Source: Duodenibacillus sp964509205 (GTDB lineage Bacteria; Pseudomonadota; Gammaproteobacteria; Burkholderiales; Burkholderiaceae_F). From it: a stretch of DNA of 63,449 bases. Shown piece by piece: positions 34,765 through 44,900 of the stretch. The notes beneath the pieces were generated by a model that did not search any database, had not been told where the DNA came from, and worked only from the letters and a program-made list of their open reading frames with translations. Numbering within the stretch: the first letter of the stretch is position 1; each line of letters begins with the position of its first letter. Position numbers and translations under genes: made by a program. The DNA lies in assembly GCA_964509205.1 (NCBI GenBank), contig CAZDVW010000011.1, forward strand, positions 1 through 63,449, given 5' to 3'.

Positions 34765-36462
34765 TTAGTCTTCGGCTTCCACAATCACGAGTTGCACCGA
34801 ACGTCTTCCCATGAATGTGTTGATTTCCGGTTTGTAGGCAAGACGCACGTGAGAGGGAAGCGGTTTTTCATGCCGAAAGAAAATGGCGTCAAACCGAGTT
34901 CCGTCCAGCTCGAGAAGAAGCTTTAGGTGTTCTCCCTTCAAAACTCTCTGATTCAGGACGATAAACTCGTTGGCAAAAACGGGCTCATCAAAGCCTTGTC
35001 CCCAAATTCTCGACTGCAGGGCATCGATCAGAAGGAAATTAATGTCCTCTGCACGAAGCGGTCCGTCGACTTCAACGCATTTATTCAGGGTGTTCGAACT
35101 GCAGTGCGTCCGGACGGCGGATTCAAAGAGGTTTTCGAAACGATCCAGCTGAGCTCGATCGATGGTGAGTCCTGCCGCCATGGCGTGGCCGCCGTAGCGC
35201 TTCATTACTCCCGGCGCTTCTTTGTCGAGTTGCTCCAAGATGTCTCTCAGATGAACGCCTTCGACAGAGCGTCCGGATCCCTTTAAGGTATCGGCCTCAT
35301 CGGGCGCAAAGGCGATGACGGGACGGTGGAATTTGTCTTTGACTCGGCTGGCAACCAGCCCGACAAGCCCCTGATGCCAGGCCTGATCGAAAAGGACGAT
35401 GCTCGCTTTGTGCGCCGTGTCCATTTTCCGAACGCGGGAAAAGGCGTCGGTTTGCATGATTTCTTCGAGGCCTCGGCGTTCTTCATTTAATCGATTGAGC
35501 TCTTGCGCTAAAAAGAGGGCCCGTTCTGCGTCGTCTGTGAGCAGACATTCGATGCCGACGTCCATTTCCGTCAGGCGGCCGGCCGCATTGATGCGCGGAG
35601 CGATGCAAAAGGCGAAATCACGAGCCGTGACGCGTGAGCGGTCGCGCCCGCAGGTTTCAAAGAGTGCCTGAATACCGGCGCAGGCTTTCCCTTGCCGCAC
35701 GCGGGCAAGCCCCTGTGAGACGAGAATGCGGTTGTTTTTGTCCAGGGAAACAACGTCGGCAACGGTTCCGAGCGCAACAAGATCGCTCAGTACGTCAAGA
35801 CGCGGCTGGGAGGCAGGCGTAAAAATGCCGGCTTCCCGCAGTTTGGCCCGCAAAGCAAGCAGCAGGTAGTACATCACGCCGCAGCCGGCGAGTGATTTGC
35901 TCGGAAAAAGACTGTTCGGAAGATTCGGATTGACGATTGCAGCCGCTTCAGGAATCTGCTCCCCGGCAAGATGGTGATCGGTGATGATGACGGCAGCGCC
36001 GAGTTCATTGGCGCGTTTTGTTCCTTCAATACTCGCAATGCCGTTGTCAACCGTGAGAATGATGTCCGGCTTTTGCGGTCGATTCATCGCTAAATCAACA
36101 ATTTCCGGCGAGAGTCCGTAGCCGAACTTAAAGCGGCTCGGAACGATGTAGTCGGTGCTGATTCCCATTGCCCGAAGCCCCCGGATGGCAACGGCACAGG
36201 CTGTTGCTCCGTCGCAGTCATAGTCGGCAACGATCGTGACGTGTCGGTGGTTTTTTCGAGCGTCGGCAAGAAGCAGGGAGGCCGCGTCAAGCCCTTCAAG
36301 ATGAGACGGATTGATAAGCGATTTCCAGTCTTCGGCAAGATCCTCGGCTGAGCGAATGCCGCGAGCAGAGAGGACGCGAGCCAATGCCGGAAGGACGCCA
36401 GCGCGGGCAAGCGACTCTGCACAGCCTTTGTCGTAAAGTCTTTCGTGAAAATGCGTCGCCAT
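34765..36462 (-). CDS. recJ: Single-strand DNA exonuclease RecJ
   Basis: About 565 residues (E. coli 577), DHH superfamily. Catalytic motifs are VADYDCDGATA, ITDHHLAGE and the DHHA1 motif RYGGHAMAAGL near the C terminus. It degrades 5' single strands in recombination and mismatch repair. ATG 36462 starts MATHFHERLYD; the open frame upstream lies inside the preceding gene. It lies five bases after the RpfE-like gene. Confidence 0.96.
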   Translation of the reverse strand: MATHFHERLYDKGCAESLARAGVLPALARVLSARGIRSAEDLAEDWKSLINPSHLEGLDAASLLLADARKNHRHVTIVADYDCDGATACAVAIRGLRAMGISTDYIVPSRFKFGYGLSPEIVDLAMNRPQKPDIILTVDNGIASIEGTKRANELGAAVIITDHHLAGEQIPEAAAIVNPNLPNSLFPSKSLAGCGVMYYLLLALRAKLREAGIFTPASQPRLDVLSDLVALGTVADVVSLDKNNRILVSQGLARVRQGKACAGIQALFETCGRDRSRVTARDFAFCIAPRINAAGRLTEMDVGIECLLTDDAERALFLAQELNRLNEERRGLEEIMQTDAFSRVRKMDTAHKASIVLFDQAWHQGLVGLVASRVKDKFHRPVIAFAPDEADTLKGSGRSVEGVHLRDILEQLDKEAPGVMKRYGGHAMAAGLTIDRAQLDRFENLFESAVRTHCSSNTLNKCVEVDGPLRAEDINFLLIDALQSRIWGQGFDEPVFANEFIVLNQRVLKGEHLKLLLELDGTRFDAIFFRHEKPLPSHVRLAYKPEINTFMGRRSVQLVIVEAED

Positions 36463-36467
36463 GATCG

Positions 36468-37514
36468 TCAGTCTTCTTCGTATAGCCAGGTCTCTGCCTG
36501 CGGACTCTTTGTCGGACGAAGTCGTGACAGAAGTGAGCGCGGATTGGAAAGTTTGACTGTGAATGTTTTGGTTGCTGTTTCTCCGCAGGCAACGATAAGA
36601 GCTTCGTCGCAACCCCGCAGACGAGCCGCTTCTTTTAGCGTTGCGATCTGCTTTGCAACAGCTTCGGCCGCTTGATTCCACAGATCGGCGTCTTGACGAA
36701 TCCATGGATCATAAAAGTCGGAAAGGACGGCAATAACGGCTCCCCTCGGAGCATCCGCCGGCCAGTTTTTCGCGCCGCAAGACGGTGCCGTTCTGTGGTT
36801 GAGAATCCCGCAGGCCTGAGCCCAGCCGATGATGGCCGGATCATCGGCCAGGACGCTTCTGATCTGTGTGGGCGGATAAAAGTCAATGGCTTCTCCGCCA
36901 CCGTCGATCCAAAGCGAATCGGCATTTTCGATCGCAAGATTTCTCAGAGTCTCTCTCAGTCGGAGAAGGAAGGCATAGGCTTGCTGCAGCCGTTCTTCTT
37001 TCGGTGACTCCAAAACTTCCGTGCCAGGGAATTTTTTCCCGACAAGCGTTTCCGTTTCACAGGCTGAAATGCCCCAAGGCGTTTTGCGCGTCAGAAAAAG
37101 AGACGAATCCCAATGTTGCAGAATAAAACCCTCTTCTTGCAAAACAGGGCGCAGGTTAACGGCAATCTTCTCGACGGCATCCTCTGCCAGATTACTGAAA
37201 CCGACTGTTTCAGCTCGATGGTTTTCTTGGAGAACGGAAAGACGCCAGATTTCTCCGGCCAGCCTCGGCCCGCCCTGCATGACCCAGCGGTAGGGAGCTG
37301 TGGCAAAGGGGCGATTGCTGCGGGTCAGAACCTTCCAGCACCACGCCAGATGCGTTGAACCTTTTCGGTAGGGCAGACACAGCGTTTGTTTAACGGGATC
37401 GGAGGCTCCTTTTGTCAACGAGTTAATGGCATCAAGCGTTTTCGAAGACAATGAACCAGCGGCTTCCTTTGAAGAAAGCAGAAGTCCCGGGATAATGAAA
37501 TACGCTTGCGTCAT
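36468..37514 (-). CDS. RpfE-like protein, phosphoglycerate-mutase-related
   Basis: 348 residues, soluble, with no signal peptide. It begins MTQAYFIIPGLLLSS and has motifs such as LWIDGGGEAIDFYPPTQIRSV and VIAVLSDFYDP. The position directly before recJ matches rpfE of the Xanthomonas rpf region and its betaproteobacterial relatives, annotated as RpfE-type or cofactor-independent phosphoglycerate mutase-like. The assignment rests mainly on context and remembered character; enzymatic function is unproven for the family. Confidence 0.65.
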   Translation of the reverse strand: MTQAYFIIPGLLLSSKEAAGSLSSKTLDAINSLTKGASDPVKQTLCLPYRKGSTHLAWCWKVLTRSNRPFATAPYRWVMQGGPRLAGEIWRLSVLQENHRAETVGFSNLAEDAVEKIAVNLRPVLQEEGFILQHWDSSLFLTRKTPWGISACETETLVGKKFPGTEVLESPKEERLQQAYAFLLRLRETLRNLAIENADSLWIDGGGEAIDFYPPTQIRSVLADDPAIIGWAQACGILNHRTAPSCGAKNWPADAPRGAVIAVLSDFYDPWIRQDADLWNQAAEAVAKQIATLKEAARLRGCDEALIVACGETATKTFTVKLSNPRSLLSRLRPTKSPQAETWLYEED

Positions 37515-37583
37515 AGAAAAAGGAAACGACCCGATAACAATGATCGAGCCGTCAGCGTAGCAAACTCTGAGAGAAGATGCTTT

Positions 37584-38213
37584 CTATCCTTTGGCGCCCA
37601 TCACGACGCGCATCAGATCCGCAATGGTTCCCGAGTTTGTCTTGTCCATGATCGACGCACGGTGTGCTTCAACCGTTTTGATTGAAATGCCGAGGTCGTC
37701 GGCAATTTGTTTGTTAAGACGGCCGGCAACGATTCTTTCGAGAACTTGCTGCTCGCGAGGCGTTAAGCGGTTTAAGAGCGCCGCATTCAGGCTGCGTCGT
37801 TCGTTTTGCATACGCCGTTCTCGTGCCTTGACGAGTACTTCGTCGACCAGACGCTTTAAGGCGGCCAAATCAAAGGGCTTCTCAATGAAATCCACGGCGC
37901 CTTTTTTCAGCGCACTGACGGCCATCGGAACATCGCCGTGTCCGGTAATGAAAATGATCGGAAGATCGGCTTTCTTGGCACGCAACAGTTCCTGCACTTC
38001 CAAACCGCTCATGCCGTTCATGCGGACGTCTAAGAGAAGCACGGCAATGGCAGCCGGGTCGTACTTGGCAATGAAGCTTTCTCCGCTTTCGTAAAGTTCC
38101 ACCTTGTAATCGCTGGCTTCAAGCAACCAACGGATTGAATCGCGAACGGCTTCGTCATCGTCAACGACATAGACGGTGCCTAAAGTTTTCTGATGATCCG
38201 ACAGAGTGTTCAT
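37584..38213 (-). CDS. FixJ-type response regulator
   Basis: 209 residues. A receiver domain with Asp62 in VLLLDVRMNG, Thr in FITGHGD and Lys in EKPFD is joined to a LuxR-type helix-turn-helix (LTPREQQVLERIVAGRLNKQIAD). It is a transcription factor controlled by the kinase encoded 56 bases upstream. The target genes are unknown. Confidence 0.93.
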   Translation of the reverse strand: MNTLSDHQKTLGTVYVVDDDEAVRDSIRWLLEASDYKVELYESGESFIAKYDPAAIAVLLLDVRMNGMSGLEVQELLRAKKADLPIIFITGHGDVPMAVSALKKGAVDFIEKPFDLAALKRLVDEVLVKARERRMQNERRSLNAALLNRLTPREQQVLERIVAGRLNKQIADDLGISIKTVEAHRASIMDKTNSGTIADLMRVVMGAKG

Positions 38214-38269
38214 AACAGGTAACTATTTGATTTTATAAGGGCAAATAAAGATGTGACGGGTATTTTAGC

Positions 38270-40585
38270 TTACTGCACAATCGGCAACGAAAAGTAGAAA
38301 ATCGTTCCGCCATTAGGATTTTCCCTGAACGCCAGATGTCCGTTGTGACTTTCAATAATGGAACGGCACAGATTGAGTCCGATTCCCATTCCAAGGTGCT
38401 TGGTTGTGTAAAAGGGCTTGAAAACATCGTCCTTTTTCTCAGGAGGAATTCCTTCGCCGTTGTCAACAACTTGGAAACGCAGAGAATTTCCGCGCCAAAG
38501 GACATTGACGACGACGCGTTTTTCTTTCGAAAATTCAGACGCTTCAATGGCGTTTTTCAAAAGATTGATCAAGACTTGTTCAATCAGAATTGCATCGCAA
38601 ATCACATCCGGGATTCCCGGCTCGATGTGGCTGATGACCTGCACGTCAAAATCTTTCGCCACCGACCGTGTGATTTCAATGGCTTCGTTGACGATGTGTG
38701 CTGCATTGACGGTGGTGCGGATCGGGTCAGAGCGCTTGGCAAAACTTCGGATTCGCCGCATGACCTGAGTCGCACGCTGAGTCTGTGTGATGATTTTCTC
38801 AAACATGCGCACGGTCTCTTCCGTGCTGAGGCGTTTGCTTTCAAGCATCATTTTGGATGCCGTGGCGTAGTTTTGCACCGCCGCAAGCGGTTGATTGAGT
38901 TCGTGCGCCAACGAACTGGCCATTTCGCCCATGTTGATGAGTTTTGAGGAAAGTTCTGCTTTCTCAAGCTGTTTGGCGATGGCCTCCCGATTCAGGTGTT
39001 GGGCGGTCACGTCGTAGATCGTCAGCAGTTGTGCTTCGCTTTCGTCAATCCAGGTGATGTTTTTCGTGTGAATCGCATACCAGCGGTTGCGTTCTTTGTC
39101 GTGCACATCGTCGGCATCGGTCGAATCTTTGCTCAGCAATGCACAAAGTTTGATGTGCTGTTCGGGCGAATTGCCGAATTGTGTTTGGTAGATGGCATTG
39201 GAAAAGAGCAGCGAAGGCTTAGCGGTTTGAAGCGAGATGACGCTGACGGCGGCGTCCATGGTTTCCAAAACACGCGTGAAACGTTGCTGCATGGCCCGCA
39301 GTTCACGCGCCGTGCGCTTGGCCTGTGTGATGTTGCTGTGAGTCACCAAAAAGCCCAAACGTTCGCCGTTTGCCGCCATCAGGGGAAAGACCTGACCTTC
39401 GCAGTCAAAACGCGTTCTGTCTTTTCTCACTGCCTCAAATTCGAAGTGCTTTTTATGGGAACGATCGGCTTCGGCCAAGGCGGTTGAAAAGTCGTTAGCA
39501 ACGGAAGAACTGTCTTCAGGCCAGAAGGGATAGGGGGGAATCAAACCGATCGTTTCTTCCGGAGAAAAACCGAAAAGTTCTTCAAAGGCGTCGTTCGAGT
39601 AGAGGATTTTTCCCTTGCTGTCGAGAACGCAGAGCGCATCTAGAAGCGATTCACTCACGGCCTGCTGCACAAGAATTCTTGCCCGCATGGCTTGTTCGGT
39701 TCGGATCTGTTTAGCTTGAAATCGCCAAAGCAAAAAGAGTGCCACAAAAATAATGCCGAGCAGCAGAATAGAGCACCATGCATAGAGACTGTTGCTGTAA
39801 AGCGAGCTTAAGAGCGAGGAAGAAAGCCCGAGTTCGACGCGCGACGGCAACGGAGCCAGAGGAAGGCAAACTTCCATCGCCTCCAATTGAGGCAGGTCGC
39901 CCTGAATGACGGTTGTCGCAAAGATGTTTTTGGCGTCCAACAGATAGTAGTGCTGGAAGCGATTTAATTTGTCGACTGAGGCATACCGAAGCGTGATCGG
40001 CAGGGATACTCGCGCCAAAAAAGACGTTCCGTTTTTTTCGGGCGGGATGGCTAAATCGGAAAAGGGTCCGGCAGAGCCGTCATCGAGGTACGGAGGCGAA
40101 TAAATCGCCGAATTGGACATCTTGGCGTGAAGACTGGCAATGATCGATATTTGATTGGTAATGATCGACCCTTTGGGGCGTGAAATTTCCCCCATCGCAT
40201 CCGGATTGGCGCAGTTTTCAATGACGCGTCGGTCGTTGTCGAGGACAGAAAATTCCACGAGTTCCGGGTACATGTAAAAGACCGAAGACAGCAGGCGGCA
40301 CACAAGGGCAGGCTCAACGCTGCTTAAAGAGGAAAGCTGAACGGAAATGCTCGTAAGACGCTCTTCGACGTTAACCGCTATGTTTTCTCCGGCAACGTAA
40401 AGCGATTCCAGTTCGTTTCTTCTGGCTTCGTCCGAGGCGATGCGCCAGACGAAAATGGAAAGAACCAATGCCGAGAAAATCAGGATAAGAACGGCAGCAA
40501 TGCCGAAACGGCTTACTTTGGCTTTTTTTGCCTGCACGAGATCAAGAAGCAGATCGCCGATCGGTTTTTGCGGTTTGATGTCCAT
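38270..40585 (-). CDS. Membrane sensor histidine kinase with two PAS domains (FixL/DctB-like)
   Basis: About 771 residues. Membrane helices at about 27-49 and 268-288 enclose a periplasmic sensor domain of some 215 residues. Two PAS-like regions follow (about 310-425 and 435-530), then the HisKA domain with His561 in SSLAHELNQPLAAV and an HATPase domain with GEGIPPEKKD and GMGIGLNL. The LAHELNQPLAAV block is typical of FixL and DctB. No haem-type PAS residue can be asserted. AGGGA lies six bases before ATG 40585. It diverges from rpiA and is partner to the FixJ-type regulator. Confidence 0.92.
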   Translation of the reverse strand: MDIKPQKPIGDLLLDLVQAKKAKVSRFGIAAVLILIFSALVLSIFVWRIASDEARRNELESLYVAGENIAVNVEERLTSISVQLSSLSSVEPALVCRLLSSVFYMYPELVEFSVLDNDRRVIENCANPDAMGEISRPKGSIITNQISIIASLHAKMSNSAIYSPPYLDDGSAGPFSDLAIPPEKNGTSFLARVSLPITLRYASVDKLNRFQHYYLLDAKNIFATTVIQGDLPQLEAMEVCLPLAPLPSRVELGLSSSLLSSLYSNSLYAWCSILLLGIIFVALFLLWRFQAKQIRTEQAMRARILVQQAVSESLLDALCVLDSKGKILYSNDAFEELFGFSPEETIGLIPPYPFWPEDSSSVANDFSTALAEADRSHKKHFEFEAVRKDRTRFDCEGQVFPLMAANGERLGFLVTHSNITQAKRTARELRAMQQRFTRVLETMDAAVSVISLQTAKPSLLFSNAIYQTQFGNSPEQHIKLCALLSKDSTDADDVHDKERNRWYAIHTKNITWIDESEAQLLTIYDVTAQHLNREAIAKQLEKAELSSKLINMGEMASSLAHELNQPLAAVQNYATASKMMLESKRLSTEETVRMFEKIITQTQRATQVMRRIRSFAKRSDPIRTTVNAAHIVNEAIEITRSVAKDFDVQVISHIEPGIPDVICDAILIEQVLINLLKNAIEASEFSKEKRVVVNVLWRGNSLRFQVVDNGEGIPPEKKDDVFKPFYTTKHLGMGIGLNLCRSIIESHNGHLAFRENPNGGTIFYFSLPIVQ

Positions 40586-40682
40586 AGTTTCCCTGCTGTT
40601 GTCGGCAGGCATATTAAGCCTAAAATGACGTCCACACGAATAATTTGTTTCGTTTTCTTTGAAACGACAAAGGGGAAGACTG

Positions 40683-41342
40683 ATGACACAGGATGAATTA
40701 AAGCGCAAGGTCGGCGAGGCCGCTCTTGAGTTTGTGATAGAAGGCGAGGTGCTCGGCGTGGGTACGGGCTCTACGGCGGATTGTTTTATCGATGCGCTGA
40801 AAAAAAGCGGTCTGAAGGTGCCGGCTTGCGTCTCAAGCTCCGTGCGTTCGGCCAAACGGCTGCAAGACTACGGCTTTAAAGTGGTTGACCTCAATGCTGT
40901 GGACTCGATTTCTGTCTATGTGGACGGCGCCGATGAGATCGATCACGGCTTTTCCATGATCAAAGGCGGGGGCGGCGCCTTAACGCGAGAGAAGATCGTT
41001 GCCAGTGTGGCAGAAACGTTTATCTGCATCGCCGACGAAAGCAAACGTGTTGAGACTCTGGGTCGTTTCCCGCTTCCTGTTGAAGTTATTCCGATGGCAG
41101 TGGCCAGCGTCGCCAGAGCCATGCGTGCCATCGGGGGCAATCCCGTTGAGCGTGATTTCACGACGGATAACGGAAACCGAATTCTGGATGTATCCGGTCT
41201 TTCGATTCAAGATCCGGTTGCGCTTGAAATGCAGATCAATCAGATTCCCGGTGTCGTCACTGTCGGACTTTTTGCAAAGCGCGGTGCCGATATTCTTCTT
41301 TTAGGAACTGGTGATGGCGTGAAAAGATTTCATCACTTTTAG
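40683..41342 (+). CDS. rpiA: Ribose-5-phosphate isomerase A
   Basis: 219 residues, exactly the E. coli length. LGVGTGSTADCFI, DGADEIDHGFSMIKGGGGALTREK (phosphate-binding and catalytic region, quoted for key residues Asp, Glu and Lys) and the closing NQIPGVVTVGLFA are characteristic. It interconverts ribose- and ribulose-5-phosphate. AGGGGA precedes ATG 40683; an in-frame TTG at 40659 is not used. Confidence 0.97.
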   Translation: MTQDELKRKVGEAALEFVIEGEVLGVGTGSTADCFIDALKKSGLKVPACVSSSVRSAKRLQDYGFKVVDLNAVDSISVYVDGADEIDHGFSMIKGGGGALTREKIVASVAETFICIADESKRVETLGRFPLPVEVIPMAVASVARAMRAIGGNPVERDFTTDNGNRILDVSGLSIQDPVALEMQINQIPGVVTVGLFAKRGADILLLGTGDGVKRFHHF

Positions 41343-41407
41343 CTTTTTCCGCTCATCGTTTCAAAGAGATAGGAAGCAACGGTTTCAAACTCATTAAGTC
41401 GTTTCCT

Positions 41408-41470
41408 CCCCTTCTTTTTGTCACAGTTAAATGCCTCAAGAAATAAGGCATTGGCGAGGCAAAGAAGGGG
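41408..41470. other. Nested inverted repeat in the rpiA-yggX gap, function unknown
   Basis: An outer stem CCCCTTCTTT (41408-41417) with AAAGAAGGGG (41461-41470) encloses an inner stem ATGCCT (41431-41436) with AGGCAT (41446-41451). Neither side has a clear T tract, so it is not a plain terminator. It lies in the 175-base gap between two convergent genes; a structured RNA or a rho-dependent 3' end are options. Confidence 0.5.
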
Positions 41471-41517
41471 CTGAATAAACAGAATGCTTGGGTTTGTTTT
41501 GAAATAGTTCCGTGGTT

Positions 41518-41793
41518 TTACTTTCCCGTAACAGGGACGTGGTTCGGAACGTTTTCCACACCGTCTCCGAAGAAGTATCGCTCGCATTGCTCGGCAACGT
41601 GGGCACGCACTTTAGGATCGGCGCAGTTCAGACCGTACTCGTTGATGATCATGGTTTGGAGTTTTTTCCACTCTTCCCACGCCTCTTTGCTCACGCTGTC
41701 ATAGATGCGTTTTCCGAGTTCCCCCGGAATGGGAGGGAAGTCAAAGCCCTCGGCTTCTTTTTTTAATTTAATGCAGTGAACCATGCGAGTCAT
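41518..41793 (-). CDS. yggX: YggX, Fe(II)-trafficking/oxidative protection protein
   Basis: 91 residues, the E. coli length. MTRMVHCIKLKKEAEGFDFPP and the acidic motif EWKKLQTMIINEY are typical; the conserved Cys7 is present. The protein protects Fe-S enzymes from oxidation. GGAG precedes ATG 41793. It may function with the isc system encoded at 25-30 kb, though not in the same operon. Confidence 0.95.
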   Translation of the reverse strand: MTRMVHCIKLKKEAEGFDFPPIPGELGKRIYDSVSKEAWEEWKKLQTMIINEYGLNCADPKVRAHVAEQCERYFFGDGVENVPNHVPVTGK

Positions 41794-41901
41794 GAGGGTC
41801 TCTCCGATCAATTGACGGGCTCATTATAAGAGTCTGAATCGGTTCTTTGCCGTAAAATTCGAAACCCGAAAGTCAAATGAATCTTGGTCGAATCTGCCTT
41901 C

Positions 41902-44900
41902 ATGAGTTCTGAATCCTCGCTTAAAAATTTGCAGGCGCTTGTGCGTGATGCAAATCTTGTCTTAAAGAAAAAGGAGACGTTGACGACATCCCAACCGGGC
42001 TCGAAGTCGGGCAGAGTGGGTTCTTTGTCCAAAACAAAGAACAAAGGGAATCAGCCGGTCAAGCCGAATTCAGACTGGGCACGCAATCCCATCCCGGATT
42101 TTTCTCTGATGCCCGGATTGCCCGTCAGCAGCGAAGGGGATGTTTTGGCTCAGGCGATTCGAGAAAATCCGGTTGTCATCGTTTGCGGTGAGACAGGTTC
42201 CGGGAAAACGACGCAGTTGCCCAAAATCTGTCTGATGGCAGGAAGAGGAAAAAAAGGACTGATCGGTCACACGCAGCCTCGGCGTATTGCGGCCGCATCC
42301 GTTGCCAAGCGCATTGCTGAGGAACTCAAAACCCCGTTGGGTGAGGTCGTCGGTTACAAGGTTCGATTTACGGATCATCTCAGTTCGGGCGCAACGATTA
42401 AGCTGATGACAGACGGAATTCTTTTGGCGGAAACGCAGACGGATCCGCTTTTAAGAAAATACGACACCATCATCATTGACGAAGCGCACGAGCGTTCCGT
42501 CAACATCGATTTTTTGCTCGGGTATTTGAAGCGCCTTTTAGGAAAAAGGCGCGATCTTCGCATCATTGTGACGTCGGCTACCATCGACTCGGAACGCTTT
42601 GCAAAGCATTTCGCCGTCAATGGGAAAGAGGCTCCCGTCTTTAACATCGCCGGAAGAACGTATCCGGTGGAAATTCGTTACCGTCCGTTTGAGGATGCGG
42701 ATGAAGAGGACGATAAGACGCTCATGGATACGGTGGCCGATGCCGTCGATGAACTGGAAATGGAAGGGCGCGGAGATATTTTGGTTTTTCTTCCCGGCGA
42801 GCGGGAAATCCACGAGGCCTCCGATGTACTTCTTCGTCGGCATCGTCCCGGAACGATTGAAGTTCTTCCCTTGTATGCCCGGCTCCCGGCCAGCGAGCAG
42901 GAGAGAGTTTTTAAATCCGCTGGCGTTCGCCGCATCATTTTGTCGACCAATGTGGCGGAAACTTCCGTTACGGTTCCCGGCATCCGCTATGTGGTTGATA
43001 CCGGCTTGGCGCGCGTCAAACGGTATTCGTATCGAAACAAGGTGGAGCAACTTTTAATTGAGCCGGTCAGCCGAGCCTCAGCCGATCAGAGAGCCGGTCG
43101 CTGCGGGCGAATTGGTCCCGGCGTTTGCATTCGTTTGTACAGTGAACTCGACTTTAACCGACGTCCGGCTTTTACGGATCCGGAAATTGCACGATCCAAC
43201 TTGGCCTCCGTCATTCTTCGGATGAAGTCGCTGCGTTTGGGGGACGTGCGGGAATTTCCGTTCGTTCAAATGCCGCCGCCGCGCGCGATTTCAGACGGAT
43301 GTACGATTCTTCGGGAATTAAACGCCATTGATGAAAAAGGCGAGCTGACGCGTACGGGTCGTGAGCTGGCGCGACTCCCGATTGATCCGAAACTCTCGCG
43401 GATTCTTCTGGCGGCAAAGGAAAACGGGTCGTTGCGCGAAGTGCTCATCATTGTTTCCGGACTTGCCGTTCAAGACCCCAGAGAGCGCCCCATTGATGCA
43501 CAGGAGGCGGCCGATACTGCTCACAAGGAATTTGCTGATCCGAAAAGTGACTTCATGTCGTACCTCAAGATTTGGAATTGGTTTATTGAGGCGAACGCAA
43601 AGAAGGAAAGCAACCGGAGTCTTTCAGCACTGTTAAAGCGCAAATTTATCTCCCCGAGACGGCTTCGCGAATGGCGTGACGTTTGGCGTCAACTCGGGGA
43701 ACTTACCCGAGAACTCGGTTGGTCGGTCAATGCAGCCGATGCGACGTTTGAAGAGGTTCACACGGCACTTTTAACCGGCTTGTTGGGCAACGTCGGCATG
43801 CGGCAATTGGATGCTGACTTTAAAGCACCTCCCTTTTTGGGGGCACGGGGCATTCATTTTTGGATTTGGCCGGGATCTGCTCTTGCCAAGAAGGGCGCGC
43901 GATGGATTCTTGCGGCTGAAATTGTTGAGACGAGTCGGTTGTTTGCCCGCTGCGCGGCCGATATTGAGCCGCAGTGGATCGAGCGGGTGGCACAGCACGT
44001 CATCAAAAAAAGCTGGACGGAGCCGCATTGGGAGAAAACCCGCGGAGAGGTAACCGCACTGGAAAAAGGAACGCTCTACGGGATGGCTGTGTACGGCGCA
44101 AGGCGCGTTTCGTTTGCTAGACACGATCCGACTTTGTGTCGTGAGATTTTCATTCGGTCGGCTCTTGTCGAAGGTGATTTCGATTGCCGGGCGCCGTTTT
44201 TTCAGAACAATCGTCGTCTGATCCGTGAAATCGAGAATATTGAGCATAAAACGCGCCGATTCGATGTTTTAGTCGATGATGAGACGCTCTTTTGTTTTTA
44301 TGACAAAAAGATTCCGTCTGACGTTGTCGATGCGGCGAGCTTCGAAGTTTGGCGAAAGAAGGCAGAAGCCAAAGAGCCGAAGCTGTTGTTTCTGTCTCGG
44401 CAGGAATTGATGCGTAAAGACGCCTTAGGTGCTCCGATGGATTTTTATCCGAAGACGCTCGAGGCGGCAGGCATGACGTTGGCACTCTCCTACCATTTCG
44501 AACCGGGTTCCTACAAGGACGGCGTGACGCTTTCCGTTCCCATTTACATTCTCAATCAAATCGATCCGACGCGCGCCGAGTGGCTCGTTCCCGGGATGTT
44601 GCGCGAGAAGGTTCAGGCGCTCTTAAAGAGTTTGCCGCAGCGTCTTCGCAGACACTGCGTGCCGTTAAAAGACTATGCACAGGGATTTTTTGACCGGACG
44701 GGCGGCTCGCCGATTTCGTCAAAGTCGCTCATTGATGCCCTGATTGAGGACATACGCAAAGAACTCAGGGTTGAGTGTCAGCGCACGGACTTTAAGCCCG
44801 AAAATCTTTCGCCGCACCTTTTTATGAATTTCAAGGTAATCGACGAGCACGGCAGACAACTCGGCGTCGGAAGAAATCTTGCCGAACTGCGATCCGAACT

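Noticed and set aside
41339..41587. 82-codon minus-strand frame between rpiA and yggX
   Set aside because: It overlaps the C-terminal part of yggX and the nested inverted repeat, has no ribosome site and a non-protein-like sequence.
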